Source: Bacillus thuringiensis (GTDB lineage: Bacteria; Bacillota; Bacilli; Bacillales; Bacillaceae_G). From it: DNA of 64,000 nt. Position numbers and translations under genes: made by a program. Where the stretch lies: NCBI RefSeq assembly GCF_022095615.2, contig NZ_CP155561.1, positions 195,154 to 259,153 on the forward strand, given 5' to 3'. Positions 43,992 to 53,582 of the stretch are shown here, in pieces (position 1 is the first letter of the stretch; each line of letters begins with the position of its first letter). Under the pieces are notes generated by a model. It worked only from the letters and a program-made list of their open reading frames with translations. It searched no databases and was not told the origin of the DNA.

Positions 43992-45086
43992 TTGAGCAAT
44001 AGAGAAAAACAAGTGTATCAAGTACGTGTAGAACGTCATAAAGAAAAAATGCCCTGGTATATCATTGAATATATTGAAGAGAAAACAAACCTTTCCCCTG
44101 CTACCTTGTATGGATATTTAATTGAATACGAAATGTTTTTACAATGGTTGATCTCCTCTCGTCTTGCTGTCGTAGATGGAGAAGTTGTAACGAAAATACA
44201 TGAGGTGCCAATTGAAACGTTGGAACACCTTCCTCTTAAACAAGTAAAAAGGTTTAAAAGTTATTTAGAGAGACAAGGTAATAAAACTAAGGCAGTAATA
44301 CGAACATTTTCAGCTCTAAAGTCATTATTTAACTACCTAACAAGAAATACTGAAGATGATAATGGAGAATGTTACTTTTATAGAAATGTTATGGCCAAAA
44401 TGGAAATTCATAAGGAAAAAATTGACGCTGCAGTGAGAGCAAAAGAAATTTCTGAAGTTATTTTCCACAATAATGATGACATTAAATTTATGCGCTTTTT
44501 ATCCAATGAATATGAGCAAATGCTGCAAGAAACTGCTCCTGGTAGACTAAGATTCTTTAGACGTGATAGAGAGCGTGATATTGCTATTTTAAGTTTAATC
44601 TTAGGTACAGGCCTCCGGGTATCAGAAGCAGCTAGTTTAACTATTTCTAGTATTAATTTTCGTACTCGTTACATCAAGGTTATACGTAAAGGGGATAAAA
44701 AATCATCTATTTTGGCTACACAAACGGCTCTAGATGATGTTCAAGAGTACCTTAAAGTACGTACTAATCGTTATAAGTGTCCTGATGATGAAAATATTCT
44801 ATTTGTAACGAATTATAAAGGCTCATACGCGCAAATTTCTGTTAATGCAATACAAAAGCTTACAGAGAAATATACTAGAGCATTTGACGAAAAAAAGAGC
44901 CCTCATAAGTTGCGTCATACCTATGCAACTAATCATTATAATGAAAATAAAGATCTGGTTCTTTTAGCAAATCAAATGGGACATAATTCAATGGAAACAA
45001 CATCTTTGTATACAAATATAGATGATTCTAAACGCCGTGAAGCAATTGAACGATTAGAAAAGCGTCAGTTTAATGGGAAAAGCTGA
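43992..45086 (+). CDS. XerS-like tyrosine recombinase, 364 aa
   Basis: The TTG at 43992 fits the GAGGTG site better than a GTG at 43983. The N-terminal part (MPWYIIEYIEEKTNLSPATL, YGYLIEYEMFLQWL) is typical of XerS. The catalytic domain has Arg in LGTGLRVSEAASLTI, Lys in IRKGDKKSSIL, H-x-x-R in SPHKLRHTYATNHY, and His and Tyr in QMGHNSMETTSLYTN. All catalytic residues are present. XerS proteins resolve chromosome or plasmid dimers at a single asymmetric site. The palindromes nearby are candidate sites or operators. Confidence 0.87.
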   Translation: MSNREKQVYQVRVERHKEKMPWYIIEYIEEKTNLSPATLYGYLIEYEMFLQWLISSRLAVVDGEVVTKIHEVPIETLEHLPLKQVKRFKSYLERQGNKTKAVIRTFSALKSLFNYLTRNTEDDNGECYFYRNVMAKMEIHKEKIDAAVRAKEISEVIFHNNDDIKFMRFLSNEYEQMLQETAPGRLRFFRRDRERDIAILSLILGTGLRVSEAASLTISSINFRTRYIKVIRKGDKKSSILATQTALDDVQEYLKVRTNRYKCPDDENILFVTNYKGSYAQISVNAIQKLTEKYTRAFDEKKSPHKLRHTYATNHYNENKDLVLLANQMGHNSMETTSLYTNIDDSKRREAIERLEKRQFNGKS

Positions 45087-45165
45087 TTTTATGTATAAAT
45101 GATTCGTTTAGATTGAGGGGGATAGAACATTTGATATTAAACTAAAATAGCGAAGAGATTTATAG

Positions 45166-45438
45166 TTAACACCCCTTCGTTATTTTAGTTTTTATTTTTT
45201 TAGTAAGACGGTTATTTAAGAGGTATTCTAAATCTTGTTGAAATAGATTAATGCTACAATTCAATTGTAAAATTTTTAAGGTACATAATATAAACTCTTC
45301 TTCCACTACTATATCTTTGTATTCATTATATATTTTACTAATTAAACATACTTTTTCTTCGGATATATTTATTTGTAGCGTCTTGTCAGTTATGATCAAC
45401 AGGTCTAAGGTAGTTGGATAACTATTTGCTATTTTCAT
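45166..45438 (-). CDS. Hypothetical protein, 90 aa, in the helicase-loader operon
   Basis: MKIANSYPTTLDLLIITDKT is a soluble alpha/beta protein with a Lys-rich C-terminus (NNRLTKKIKTKITK). AGGAGGAAAC precedes the ATG. It begins 10 bases after the DnaC-like gene ends and is therefore likely the third gene of that operon. The family is unknown. Confidence 0.6.
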   Translation of the reverse strand: MKIANSYPTTLDLLIITDKTLQINISEEKVCLISKIYNEYKDIVVEEEFILCTLKILQLNCSINLFQQDLEYLLNNRLTKKIKTKITKGC

Positions 45439-45448
45439 AAGTTTCCTC

Positions 45449-46285
45449 CTAAAAAGAAGCTTGACTATCCATGTTTAATTTAATTGTACGGTTTCTGCTA
45501 CGATAACTATGAGGTAATTCTAGACAAATAATCTGTTCATTAGAAATTCTATTAAGCATTCTATCGATTTCTCTAGATTCAAATTTTTTATACAATTCAT
45601 TAGGATGGAAATTGGAAGTGAAAATAGTACTTCTCCCTTGTCTAGAGTTAAGAACATTGTAGATGATTTCCGCTCGCCATTCATTTATACTCCCTACTCC
45701 CAAATCATCTAAAATTAACATCTCTGATTCATAAATTGCTCTGTATAAATCAGATTCAGAGAAAGGAGTTGCTTTGTCATAAGATTGTTTGAAAAGGCTA
45801 AACATAGTAGGGAAATTTATGAATAAAGATGAGATGCCTCCCTCTAATAATAGATGGTGTGCAGCGCTTGCTAAATGACTCTTTCCCCGTCCTACTTGCC
45901 CATATAGGTAAAAAGAATCCCCTTTTTTAAAACTAGTGACCAGTTCAATAAATTTAGCGGCAGGCTCCCCATAGGTTTTTATGTTTCCTTGATAAAAATC
46001 AAATGAATCTATAGTTGCATGTTTAAGTTCATCATTAATAATAGAAAATTTATTAATAGCTAATAATCGAGCTTTTTGATCATTCTCTCGGACTTGTTTA
46101 ATTAGCTCGCAATTGCAATCTTGTTTAATCTCTTGAACAGTACCTTGTTTAAATACTCCAAAATCTTTGATATAAGTGAGCCTAACAACCTTTATTTCTC
46201 CACCACACTTTAAACAGCTTCTATAATCAAGAAATTCATTTATAGCCACATTTTGAAAAAAACTCATATCTCCAATCTTTTTCAT
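45449..46285 (-). CDS. DnaC/DnaI-like helicase loader ATPase, 278 aa
   Basis: The N-terminal part has a Cys cluster (CLKCGG... and DCNCELI) that could bind zinc. The AAA+ core follows from about residue 110: Walker A GQVGRGKSHLASAAHHL, Walker B SEMLILDDLGVGSINEW, sensor-like STIFTSNFHPNELYKKF and an arginine-finger region (DRMLNRISNEQ). This is the layout of DnaC/DnaI-type proteins that load the replicative helicase. It overlaps the upstream gene by 4 bases (ATGA). It probably belongs to the replication or mobilisation module of the plasmid. Confidence 0.85.
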   Translation of the reverse strand: MKKIGDMSFFQNVAINEFLDYRSCLKCGGEIKVVRLTYIKDFGVFKQGTVQEIKQDCNCELIKQVRENDQKARLLAINKFSIINDELKHATIDSFDFYQGNIKTYGEPAAKFIELVTSFKKGDSFYLYGQVGRGKSHLASAAHHLLLEGGISSLFINFPTMFSLFKQSYDKATPFSESDLYRAIYESEMLILDDLGVGSINEWRAEIIYNVLNSRQGRSTIFTSNFHPNELYKKFESREIDRMLNRISNEQIICLELPHSYRSRNRTIKLNMDSQASF

Positions 46286-46620
46286 TTTCTGCTCTTCCCT
46301 TCTCTGAAATCTTGTACAAATTTAAGGGCTTGTTCTTTCAATTGTCTTTGTTGTATTTGTTGACGTAATAATTCGTCTTCTATTTTTTGCTCTTTTTCTC
46401 TTTCTAAGATATCTACTAAATTAGAAGGGAAATTTAACCAGCCAACAGTGTTAACGATAGCGGTTGATACAATTTTAGAAAGCTCTTCCTCTGTAAAATG
46501 ATTTTCGTATATGGGAAGTATTCTGTTTACATAACTGTGGATATATTCTTCTCCTTTACCAAATTTAGCAAACTTTTTCCCATGAAATTTTATCGCATTC
46601 TCAACGGTCTTTATATTCAT
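46282..46620 (-). CDS. Helicase-loader partner, possibly primosomal (112 aa)
   Basis: The product (MNIKTVENAIKFHGKKFAKF, GEEYIHSYVNRILPIYENHF) is all-helical with a Glu/Gln/Lys-rich C-terminal helix. Its stop overlaps the start of the DnaC-like gene by 4 bases, which implies coupled translation. In phages and plasmids the gene before a DnaC-like loader is often a DnaD-like or replication-initiation protein. This one is too short for a full initiator, so that is inference. AAAGGAG precedes the ATG. Confidence 0.6.
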   Translation of the reverse strand: MNIKTVENAIKFHGKKFAKFGKGEEYIHSYVNRILPIYENHFTEEELSKIVSTAIVNTVGWLNFPSNLVDILEREKEQKIEDELLRQQIQQRQLKEQALKFVQDFREGKSRK

Positions 46621-46996
46621 AATGTTTCTCCTTTAATATATTATTTCAAGGAATGTAAATGATCTTACAGCTATAATATTCATTATATGGTTTGCTTTTG
46701 TTCTATTGATGCCACTTTGCATAAGCTTATATTTACCTATTATCAATTTAGAAGAAAGTAAAATTAAAATCTCCAATATACAAAACAGTTTATTAAATAT
46801 CTATTTTAAGAGGGATAATTTAAATTTTAGCATATAATGACATCTATTTTAAAGTTTATTATGAATATAAATATTTATTTTAATAATAAGAAAATAAACG
46901 TGGGTATTCTTAAATATTAAAATTTCAAATATCGTGATATATGATGTAGAATACTTGTGTATAACTTCTAGTTTTAAATAGTGGTTAAATATTATA
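46621..46996. other. AT-rich divergent promoter region
   Basis: About 375 bases between the helicase-loader operon and the TOPRIM-type gene. It is strongly AT-rich with no iterons seen. It must hold both promoters. Confidence 0.4.
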
Positions 46997-47014
46997 GTGA
47001 TGGATGGTGTGGAA

Positions 47015-48499
47015 ATGGAAGAAGTTGATAACCAATTGGCTTGGGATGTTAGATTAATAAATCTTCCTTTATTAGAAGCCGAGGATATAATAAAGGCATT
47101 TAAAGGGCAATGGATTTATATTAAATTAGTTCACAATGATCATTCTGATTGTTCTCGATCGAATCAAATAGGTCATTATTCTAAATTCAAAGTGAAATCT
47201 GTTAGTATAAGTGATGATGTTCTATTTATTTATGGTTTTGAAGATGATGATCGCTTAATCATCTATAAGAATGACTTAGTACGTACAGAAGGCTCATTAA
47301 CAAAAGATGAAATTAAAATTTATTTAATAAATCAAAATGCTAATTCAGAAATATATATTAAAAAATATTTACCTAAAATGAACACAAGACTAAACGAAAT
47401 TACTGAGGATACAAATCATTTAATTATTACGGAAGGTAAGACGGATTGGAAACATTTAAAAAATGCTTTAAATAAATTTAAGAACAATTGTAGATACGAT
47501 AATTTAGATGTAGACTTTTTTGAATATGAGAATGACGTTAATATGGGATGGGGTACCTTGGAGAAAATGTGTGATTATCATGCTCTCTTTAGTAATGAAA
47601 AATTAAAAATTTTTGTTTTTGATGCAGACATTGAAAAGATAAATAAAAAACATGCTGGAGTTCCTTACATATATCATGGGAATAATGTTTATTCTCTTGT
47701 ATTGCCCATTCCTAAACATAGAAAAAATAACCAGCTAATCAGTATTGAACATTATTATTCAGATAAAGAAATGCAGACTTTAGATACTTACAAAAGAAGA
47801 TTGTATTTGGCTGGGGAATTTGATGTGAAAACTAAGGAACATAAAACTCAAAAAAACACTTATGCTCTTAAAGTTAAACCAAGTACAGATTCAATACATA
47901 TTTAAGAGAGGGTACTATATGTAGAAAATGATGTTGCTACTTTTGAAGAAATAGCCAAGAGAGGACAAAACATAACAATTTCTAAAAACGATTTTGCTAA
48001 TAACATTTTATTAGGCGTCGTGCCTTTTTCAAATATATCTACAGAAGTATTTAGTATTTTTTTTGATATAGTTGCTGATATCTATAAAGACTATATTAAA
48101 AGTAACAATCCATTATTAAATGAAAATTATATTACTCTATGTAAGGGGATAAAAATAAATAAGATTAATAATGATTTTGATACTTTATTAATTAATTGTT
48201 CATTTAATAAAGAACAGTTAACTACACTCAAACAAACTAAGCTATTTGGAAATAAAATGGAGTTATCTGCAGATAAAAAATTATTATATATATCTATTAT
48301 TCTTGATAGTTATGAAATCAGAGTTTCTATACCAACTTCAGATGAGTTGATTCAATTTCTTAGTAAAAAGTATAGCAACAATTATAATAGAATAGAATTA
48401 TTATTATATAACGATACGGGGTTGTTATATAGTAGTATAGAACTATTTGCTACTGATGTTTCTTCAGTTTTTATAGAAAAAATTATAAGTCAATTATAA
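47015..48499 (+). pseudogene. TOPRIM-domain protein with one in-frame stop (about 495 codons)
   Basis: One continuous frame is interrupted only by TAA at 47903-47905. Residues 1-110 form a beta-rich N-terminal domain. About 140-260 look like a TOPRIM fold: HLIITEGKTDWKHLKNAL, with the E of EGKTD, and LKIFVFDADIEKI with D-x-D. After the stop, ERVLYVENDVATFEEIAKRG continues into a C-terminal helical part. TOPRIM proteins on mobile DNA are often nucleases in anti-phage systems. Without other motifs the role is inference. GGTGTGGAA precedes the start; an earlier ATG at 47000 is possible. Confidence 0.6.
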
Positions 48500-48638
48500 A
48501 ACGCATAAAATGTCATATATGGCTCTACAATAAATTTAATAGCGATATGATACAACGTTTTAGATATCTTGTTTTAAGATAAACACATTACCATAGAAAA
48601 ATGTTAATTATATATCATCTATAGTAATGTGTACTCCT

Positions 48639-48674
48639 CAAGTGTTTGTTAAATCGGAATTTAACGAACACTTG
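48639..48674. repeat. Inverted repeat, 16-bp arms
   Basis: CAAGTGTTTGTTAAAT and ATTTAACGAACACTTG form a stem with one mismatch and a 4-base loop. It lies 140 bases after the TOPRIM gene and may be a terminator without a T-run or a binding site. Confidence 0.55.
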
Positions 48675-48880
48675 GGAAAATGGTAAGTACACCCCTTCCT
48701 ATTTGTAATTTGTTGTACAAGGACATGAAACTCCAAACTAAAGTTTAGAGATTTATAGAACTAAACCCATTTAATTTTGTGTAAGACGCTCCTATTCTTA
48801 TCTATTTATCTATATTAATATTCGAAATTAATTAATCATGTTATATATAACTCTTAAATATATGTAAGTCACGTTTAGTA
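48675..48880. other. Spacer, nothing recognised
   Basis: AT-rich sequence between the inverted repeat and the toxin-operon terminator. Confidence 0.35.
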
Positions 48881-48924
48881 CAAAAAAACAGGAAAAACCT
48901 ATTCGTAGATTTTTCCTGTTTAAT
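48881..48924 (-). terminator. Toxin-operon terminator
   Basis: On the minus strand AAACAGGAAAAA and TTTTTCCTGTTTTTTT form a stem with a 12-base loop and a long T-run. It lies about 100 bases after the PA-like gene. Confidence 0.8.
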
Positions 48925-49026
48925 ATTGCGTAACAGCAATATGTTCTCCAAATGTTATGATTTCACCTATGGAGAATAGCCAATAGGAGAGACAAAGATT
49001 ACTTTAATTATATGGTATAGTTATGA

Positions 49027-51426
49027 TTATCTATTTTGTTCGATTAACATTTTATTATCATCATCCCACTCATCAACAGCGAACACTTGGATTTTATTAG
49101 AATCTGCAGGAGCGGTACCACTTTCACCACTACTTGGTCCAATTCTTACTCTTCTGACTCCATTGGAATCCTTTATATGTGAATCAGGAAGTATAGAACT
49201 CCAAGTAACATCATTAAAGTAAAGCTGGTACCTTACTTTATTACTAGGAAATTCATCAAATAAAATAGCACTTACTCTTTTGGTTTGTTTATCCATAAAT
49301 GTCTCCCATTGCTTGACCGTATGATTCATATCATATAAACGTTGAAATGTAGCAATAGTAAATCCTTCTACTTTTAACTCAAATATATTTTCTACATTAA
49401 TAACTTCATTATAGGTAACACCATAATAAGAAACATCTCCATGCCATAAAGTGCGCCCTGTATCGATTTCTACACCACCTTTTTTCTTGCCATTCATATA
49501 TAATTCATATTTTGCTGTTTTAGGTACACCACTTGGCATTAAAAATTCAAAATACATCTCTTTATGCTCTGTTTGATAAGTACGCGTTCTAACTTTTTCA
49601 ATCATCTCAATATGCATACCTGCTCGTAACTTGACATCAAATACTGATTTAACACCTTGGCGCTTCATTTCGTTTTCTGTTGCTACATCTACAATTAAGT
49701 CAACTTTATCACTCGAGATTTCCCTATCATTAATGTATATTTTATTACTTCTTTGTTTTGCTCCAAAACCAATTATGAGTGCTTCTTTAAATGTCATTTC
49801 TGGTACGGTTTGCTCTACGGGTGTTGTTCCAGGTGCCGCTATATTTCGTCTGACAGCTGGCCCACCGATCATAGTAAATGTTATTTCTGCGGTATTTGCT
49901 TTTATTTTAGAGATAACATTCGTCCAATCTTGACTGCTTGTGTAATCCTGACCCTGTGAATCAATTAAAACAACCTTTGCATCAAATCCAAGAGTGTCTA
50001 ATTTTAATTGGTCACCCTCTTGAAGACGGGATACATTTCCTTGGTCTAATAGTAAAGATTCCCCAAAGTGTGTTGGCTTATCGAAGGCCAACGGTGGTCT
50101 TGATTGAGAAGGGTAGGTAGAACCAGGAAGGACTTCTAATCCCTTATGAGTTTCACCAACTAGTGAGCTTATTAATGAGATAGCATCCCCGTTTGGTGTT
50201 TTTGGAAAGTGTAATGTAAATAGTGGCTTTATATTAAACACCGGTGCCGTTCCTGTATTTACGTATCTTACATTTGGTAGAATCTTTCCTGCCTCAGCGT
50301 TATTAATACCTAATACCTCATTCCAATCTCGTGTTGTAGAATCAGATTCAGAGTATTCATTTGTAACGGACGTAGTAGTTGAAGATTCATAACTTGTGCT
50401 TACAGACCCGCCAAAATCTAAAAGACTAGCACTTGCTTCCACTGTCGCGCCCCATGATTCTGTATTTGATACCGTATTTGATGTACCTCGTGTTACTTGT
50501 TTACTAGATGATCCACCTTCACCTGACTGGAAATTTGTATTCGGTATGACTAAATATTTCTCCATACTAATATGCACATCCGGGTAAGCGGCTACTAAGG
50601 GATGGTGTGCTTCTTTGATGACACGGGTGTCCATTTGTATCCCTGTAACCTTTTCATAATCACTGTATGGATCATCACTTGTGCTCCATTTTCTTGGTGA
50701 TGTTCTATATTTTATTAAAGGGGGTGCATGTACAGTATCGTCCCATTTAACTAAATCTTTTACACCAAAATCTCCATCTACTACTGTGTATCCTTCATAT
50801 TCCCAACTATCCGGGATATTATCACCATCTGAATCTGTTTCTTCACGGATAAAATCAACCACAACAGATTTTAATTGATGCAAACTACCAGTTACAGTGG
50901 GGATATCTTTTTGTGCAAGGCTTGGTGCATGTAAGACTTCATGAGGGACAACAGTTTTCTTTTCTTCTGTTCCCCAAAAGAGAGTAAAGGCACCTTTTTC
51001 ATCTGGATGTACGTGATATTCAATAATAATTTTATATAGTGCATCTTTTTGAAGCGTAACTGCGAGTTCTCTTCCTAGAGTATCAACAACAATTGTTTGA
51101 TCTACCTGAATCATAACCTGATCATGTTTTCCTGCTGAGAAGACGTAATCCCCATCTTCTTTTGGTTGAATAAATCCTTGCCAGCGAACAGATTGAATTA
51201 GCTGACTTGCCTTAAACCTTGATGTTTTTATATTATCTGAATGAATATCTTCATTTACTAAGCTATTTCCTCTTATTAATAACAAATTCTTAAAATCTTT
51301 ATCCCCATAAAAATAGCCCATTAATCCATGTTGTTTTCTTATACGGTGTTTATCATCCGTCATAGTAGCAACTAATTGATCAGAGTGATTTATATTTCCT
51401 TTATCGATATTCTTCTGATTTCCCAT
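49027..51426 (-). CDS. PA/Vip1-like pore-forming (B) component, 799 aa
   Basis: Residues about 33-165 form a PA14-like domain (HGLMGYFYGDKDFKNLLLI, VRWQGFIQPKEDGDYVFSAG). A calcium-site motif follows at about 198-212 (DSDGDNIPDSWEYEGY). Then comes the heptamer/pore region with Ser/Thr-rich alternating sequence (about 318-365). A segment matching anthrax PA follows (RRNIAAPGT, then PEMTFKEALIIGFGA). About 170 receptor-binding residues are divergent. There is no signal peptide, unlike Vip1 and PA. GGGGGAG precedes the ATG. The small EndoU-like gene lies 49 bases upstream on the same strand, so this is probably its translocation partner. Confidence 0.88.
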   Translation of the reverse strand: MGNQKNIDKGNINHSDQLVATMTDDKHRIRKQHGLMGYFYGDKDFKNLLLIRGNSLVNEDIHSDNIKTSRFKASQLIQSVRWQGFIQPKEDGDYVFSAGKHDQVMIQVDQTIVVDTLGRELAVTLQKDALYKIIIEYHVHPDEKGAFTLFWGTEEKKTVVPHEVLHAPSLAQKDIPTVTGSLHQLKSVVVDFIREETDSDGDNIPDSWEYEGYTVVDGDFGVKDLVKWDDTVHAPPLIKYRTSPRKWSTSDDPYSDYEKVTGIQMDTRVIKEAHHPLVAAYPDVHISMEKYLVIPNTNFQSGEGGSSSKQVTRGTSNTVSNTESWGATVEASASLLDFGGSVSTSYESSTTTSVTNEYSESDSTTRDWNEVLGINNAEAGKILPNVRYVNTGTAPVFNIKPLFTLHFPKTPNGDAISLISSLVGETHKGLEVLPGSTYPSQSRPPLAFDKPTHFGESLLLDQGNVSRLQEGDQLKLDTLGFDAKVVLIDSQGQDYTSSQDWTNVISKIKANTAEITFTMIGGPAVRRNIAAPGTTPVEQTVPEMTFKEALIIGFGAKQRSNKIYINDREISSDKVDLIVDVATENEMKRQGVKSVFDVKLRAGMHIEMIEKVRTRTYQTEHKEMYFEFLMPSGVPKTAKYELYMNGKKKGGVEIDTGRTLWHGDVSYYGVTYNEVINVENIFELKVEGFTIATFQRLYDMNHTVKQWETFMDKQTKRVSAILFDEFPSNKVRYQLYFNDVTWSSILPDSHIKDSNGVRRVRIGPSSGESGTAPADSNKIQVFAVDEWDDDNKMLIEQNR

Positions 51427-51475
51427 TTTTAAACTCCCCCTTTAAACTACTCTATTGATGTTACACGTATAACAT

Positions 51476-52114
51476 TTAAGGCTTTTCATACTTTGGATAA
51501 GCTGTAATTACTTCCCCTGAAACAGGGACACATTTCATTACAATCATCGAACCAGTGACGGGGTCTCTTCCTTCCCATGTTTCTGTTCCATTAGAACTCC
51601 CTATTTTTTTAGCGACATCATAACTACGGCCAATTACATCAACAATCTTCTCTGCATCCCAGTCTTTTGGAAACATCGTACTCTCTTTCTCTTTCCATTT
51701 ATTCCATTTTGTTTCTCTTAACCAAACTTTTGCTTTATAAACACCATTTTTCCCCGATGGTGCATACCCCTCATCATTTTCTGTTAATGGACGTACTGCT
51801 CTGGTCTTTTCAGAGTTTTCGTTTGGTGATTGATCTGGCCCAACCGAATCTAAATCAGAACCAGGAGTAATGATGTGCATACCCACTGGCTGATTTTTGG
51901 TATATCCAGCTTTCGATATGCCTCCTAAAAAAATATGGGCGATGGAGCTTGTTGAAACGTCCTTATCATATAAGGCTTTTTCAGTAACTTGACCATTATT
52001 TTTTCTTAATTTAAATTTAGTTTTTACCTTGTTCAATAGCTTTGTTGGAATGATAGGATTTGCCAGTATGTTCTCTTCTTCAAATGAATGTAAAGGCATA
52101 TCATTTTCTTCCAT
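51476..52114 (-). CDS. EndoU-like ribonuclease toxin, candidate A component (212 aa)
   Basis: Residues about 56-212 resemble the bacterial EndoU nuclease domain of polymorphic and CdiA toxins. The evidence is SSIAHIFLGGI then GMHIITPG (His60 and His80 as candidate catalytic residues), KESTMFPKDWDAEKIVDVIG (with Lys142/144), and GEVITAYPKY, the hallmark ending. EndoU enzymes cleave RNA at uridines. Residues 1-50 are a separate segment ending very basic (KVKTKFKLRKN), which may guide binding to the pore protein. No signal peptide is present. AAGGAGAG precedes the ATG. It is the first gene of the two-gene operon. By position it replaces the ADP-ribosyltransferase of Vip1/Vip2-type toxins. Confidence 0.78.
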   Translation of the reverse strand: MEENDMPLHSFEEENILANPIIPTKLLNKVKTKFKLRKNNGQVTEKALYDKDVSTSSIAHIFLGGISKAGYTKNQPVGMHIITPGSDLDSVGPDQSPNENSEKTRAVRPLTENDEGYAPSGKNGVYKAKVWLRETKWNKWKEKESTMFPKDWDAEKIVDVIGRSYDVAKKIGSSNGTETWEGRDPVTGSMIVMKCVPVSGEVITAYPKYEKP

Positions 52115-52420
52115 AGAATCTCTCCTTCTATTGATTGATAAGCACTATTACTTAACATCCATATCCCAATTTCTCAAATTGAAGTCGGATGTTAAGAGTA
52201 CCGTATATAACGGCACATTTATCATATATAAAAAAACACCTTAGTTTTACATTTAAATCCAAAAAAAGGTATCTTCTTTGTTGATAAATATTTTGGTGGT
52301 TGTTAGGATAAAGAATTCATAGCTACACAGGTGAGAACGCGCCTAAATTCAGATTACTGTTTTTTTGACCATTTATTTTGAGAAGAATTTAATTTGTATA
52401 TTTTTAACAAGACATGAGGT
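52115..52420. other. Upstream region of the toxin operon
   Basis: No gene is seen. AACATCCATATCCC and ACATCCGACTTCAA-like arms near 52155-52195 (TTAACATCC/GGATGTTAA) form a long-range inverted repeat. The operon promoter should lie here. Confidence 0.4.
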
Positions 52421-52561
52421 GTGATTCCTGTTGAAGAGCAATCTGTTGACCCATTGAAATACATGGTAATTTTACGTGGACTAAGGAATGAAAGTAAACT
52501 TTTGGTATTATTAGAAAAACAAAGAGAACCTGTAGTAATTACTACTGTAGGTTTCGAATAA
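52421..52561 (+). CDS. Possible small protein, 46 aa
   Basis: The frame GTG-IPVEEQSVDPLKYMVILRG, then NESKLLVLLEKQREPVVITT, has good coding character. The GAGGT site is directly adjacent to the GTG, so the start is doubtful. It may be the 3' end of a decayed gene. The family is unknown. Confidence 0.35.
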   Translation: MIPVEEQSVDPLKYMVILRGLRNESKLLVLLEKQREPVVITTVGFE

Positions 52562-52658
52562 AGTTTGATTATTTTTATTCAACTACAGCTCCCCGATAGT
52601 TATTTTTGAATATAGTTCACTATCTAAAGATACTTCACCTACTTACAACAAACTTCTA

Positions 52659-53370
52659 CTATCCCATCGCTGTCAGCAGAACCATAATTCCATTAGTTAG
52701 ACCATGAATGATAACTGACGGCCAAATTGAATTGGTTCGTTCATACGCCCATGCAAAGACTATACCACTCAAGAAGTTTACAGGCATCGCATTATAAGTT
52801 GGAATGTGGACAATTGTAAAGATTAATGAGCTTAGAAAAATAGCCCCTATCATACCAAAACGTGTACGTAGCCATCGATATAAAAAACCACGATAAAAGA
52901 TCTCTTCATATATTGGTGAAATGATCGCCGCAGAAACGAAAGCAATAAGAACAGTGAATAAATTTACGCTTTGCTGTATCGCCTCAGTTTTACTGTTCTC
53001 ATAAGAATTCCCAATAAAGCTAGTAAGCACCATTACTATTACATCACCAACTAGTAAGATAATAGTTAATAAGAGAATAAATTTCCAGCTCTTTATAGAG
53101 AACGACCTAATTCCCACTTCACTCCAAGAAAGTTTCTTTGGACGAAGGACCATAAAATACACACCTAAAACTAAAACAATCGCCATTGTTAATCCTGTTA
53201 AAGTTCCTGAATATAACTCATTGTTAAGCCACTGAGAATAAATAGGTTTTACTAAGAATTTTATGCATCCTATAACAAATACAAATTCGAGTAGCATCAT
53301 TAATAGAAATTCTTTTAATCCCCAAGGGTCTTACTCCTTCCAATTCATGTCCTTTTTCTTCATTCATCAT
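52659..53370 (-). pseudogene. CPBP-family membrane protease, frameshifted near its start
   Basis: The intact 213-residue part has several membrane segments. It carries the CPBP (Abi) protease motifs: EEIFYRGFLYRWL (E-E-x-x-x-R), FTIVHIPTY (His) and a final IHGLTNG. Upstream, the natural start MNEEKGHELEGVRP at 53367 is in another frame. Removing one C in CCC near 53328 would join VRPWGLKEFLLMMLLEF. Either the indel is real and a shorter form starts at 53300, or it is a sequencing error. Such proteases process prenylated proteins or act in bacteriocin immunity. Confidence 0.75.
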
Positions 53371-53514
53371 CCCTCTTTCTTTGTATGATATAACCTAACT
53401 ATAATAGGTGACGTGACGTAACGTCACTTACAACCTTCATTTTCAGGGGGAATTACATAAATCGATGGATTACAGGAGGATATGCATCCAAACGACTTAA
53501 TTTCACCCCAACAA

Positions 53515-53553
53515 GGCGTCCCATCCACATTTTAACGAAAATATACTCTAAGC
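53515..53553 (+). repeat. Terminal repeat, tnpA side
   Basis: Begins GGCGTCCCATCC. It has one base more than the opposite end in its outer third and matches it from ACATTTTAACG inward. Confidence 0.8.
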
Positions 53554-53582
53554 AAATTCCGACAAAAAATGAGCCGAACTTT

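Noticed and set aside
51667..52244. Plus-strand frames across the EndoU-like gene and its upstream region
   Set aside because: No family features. The minus-strand gene has the domain motifs, ribosome site and operon context.
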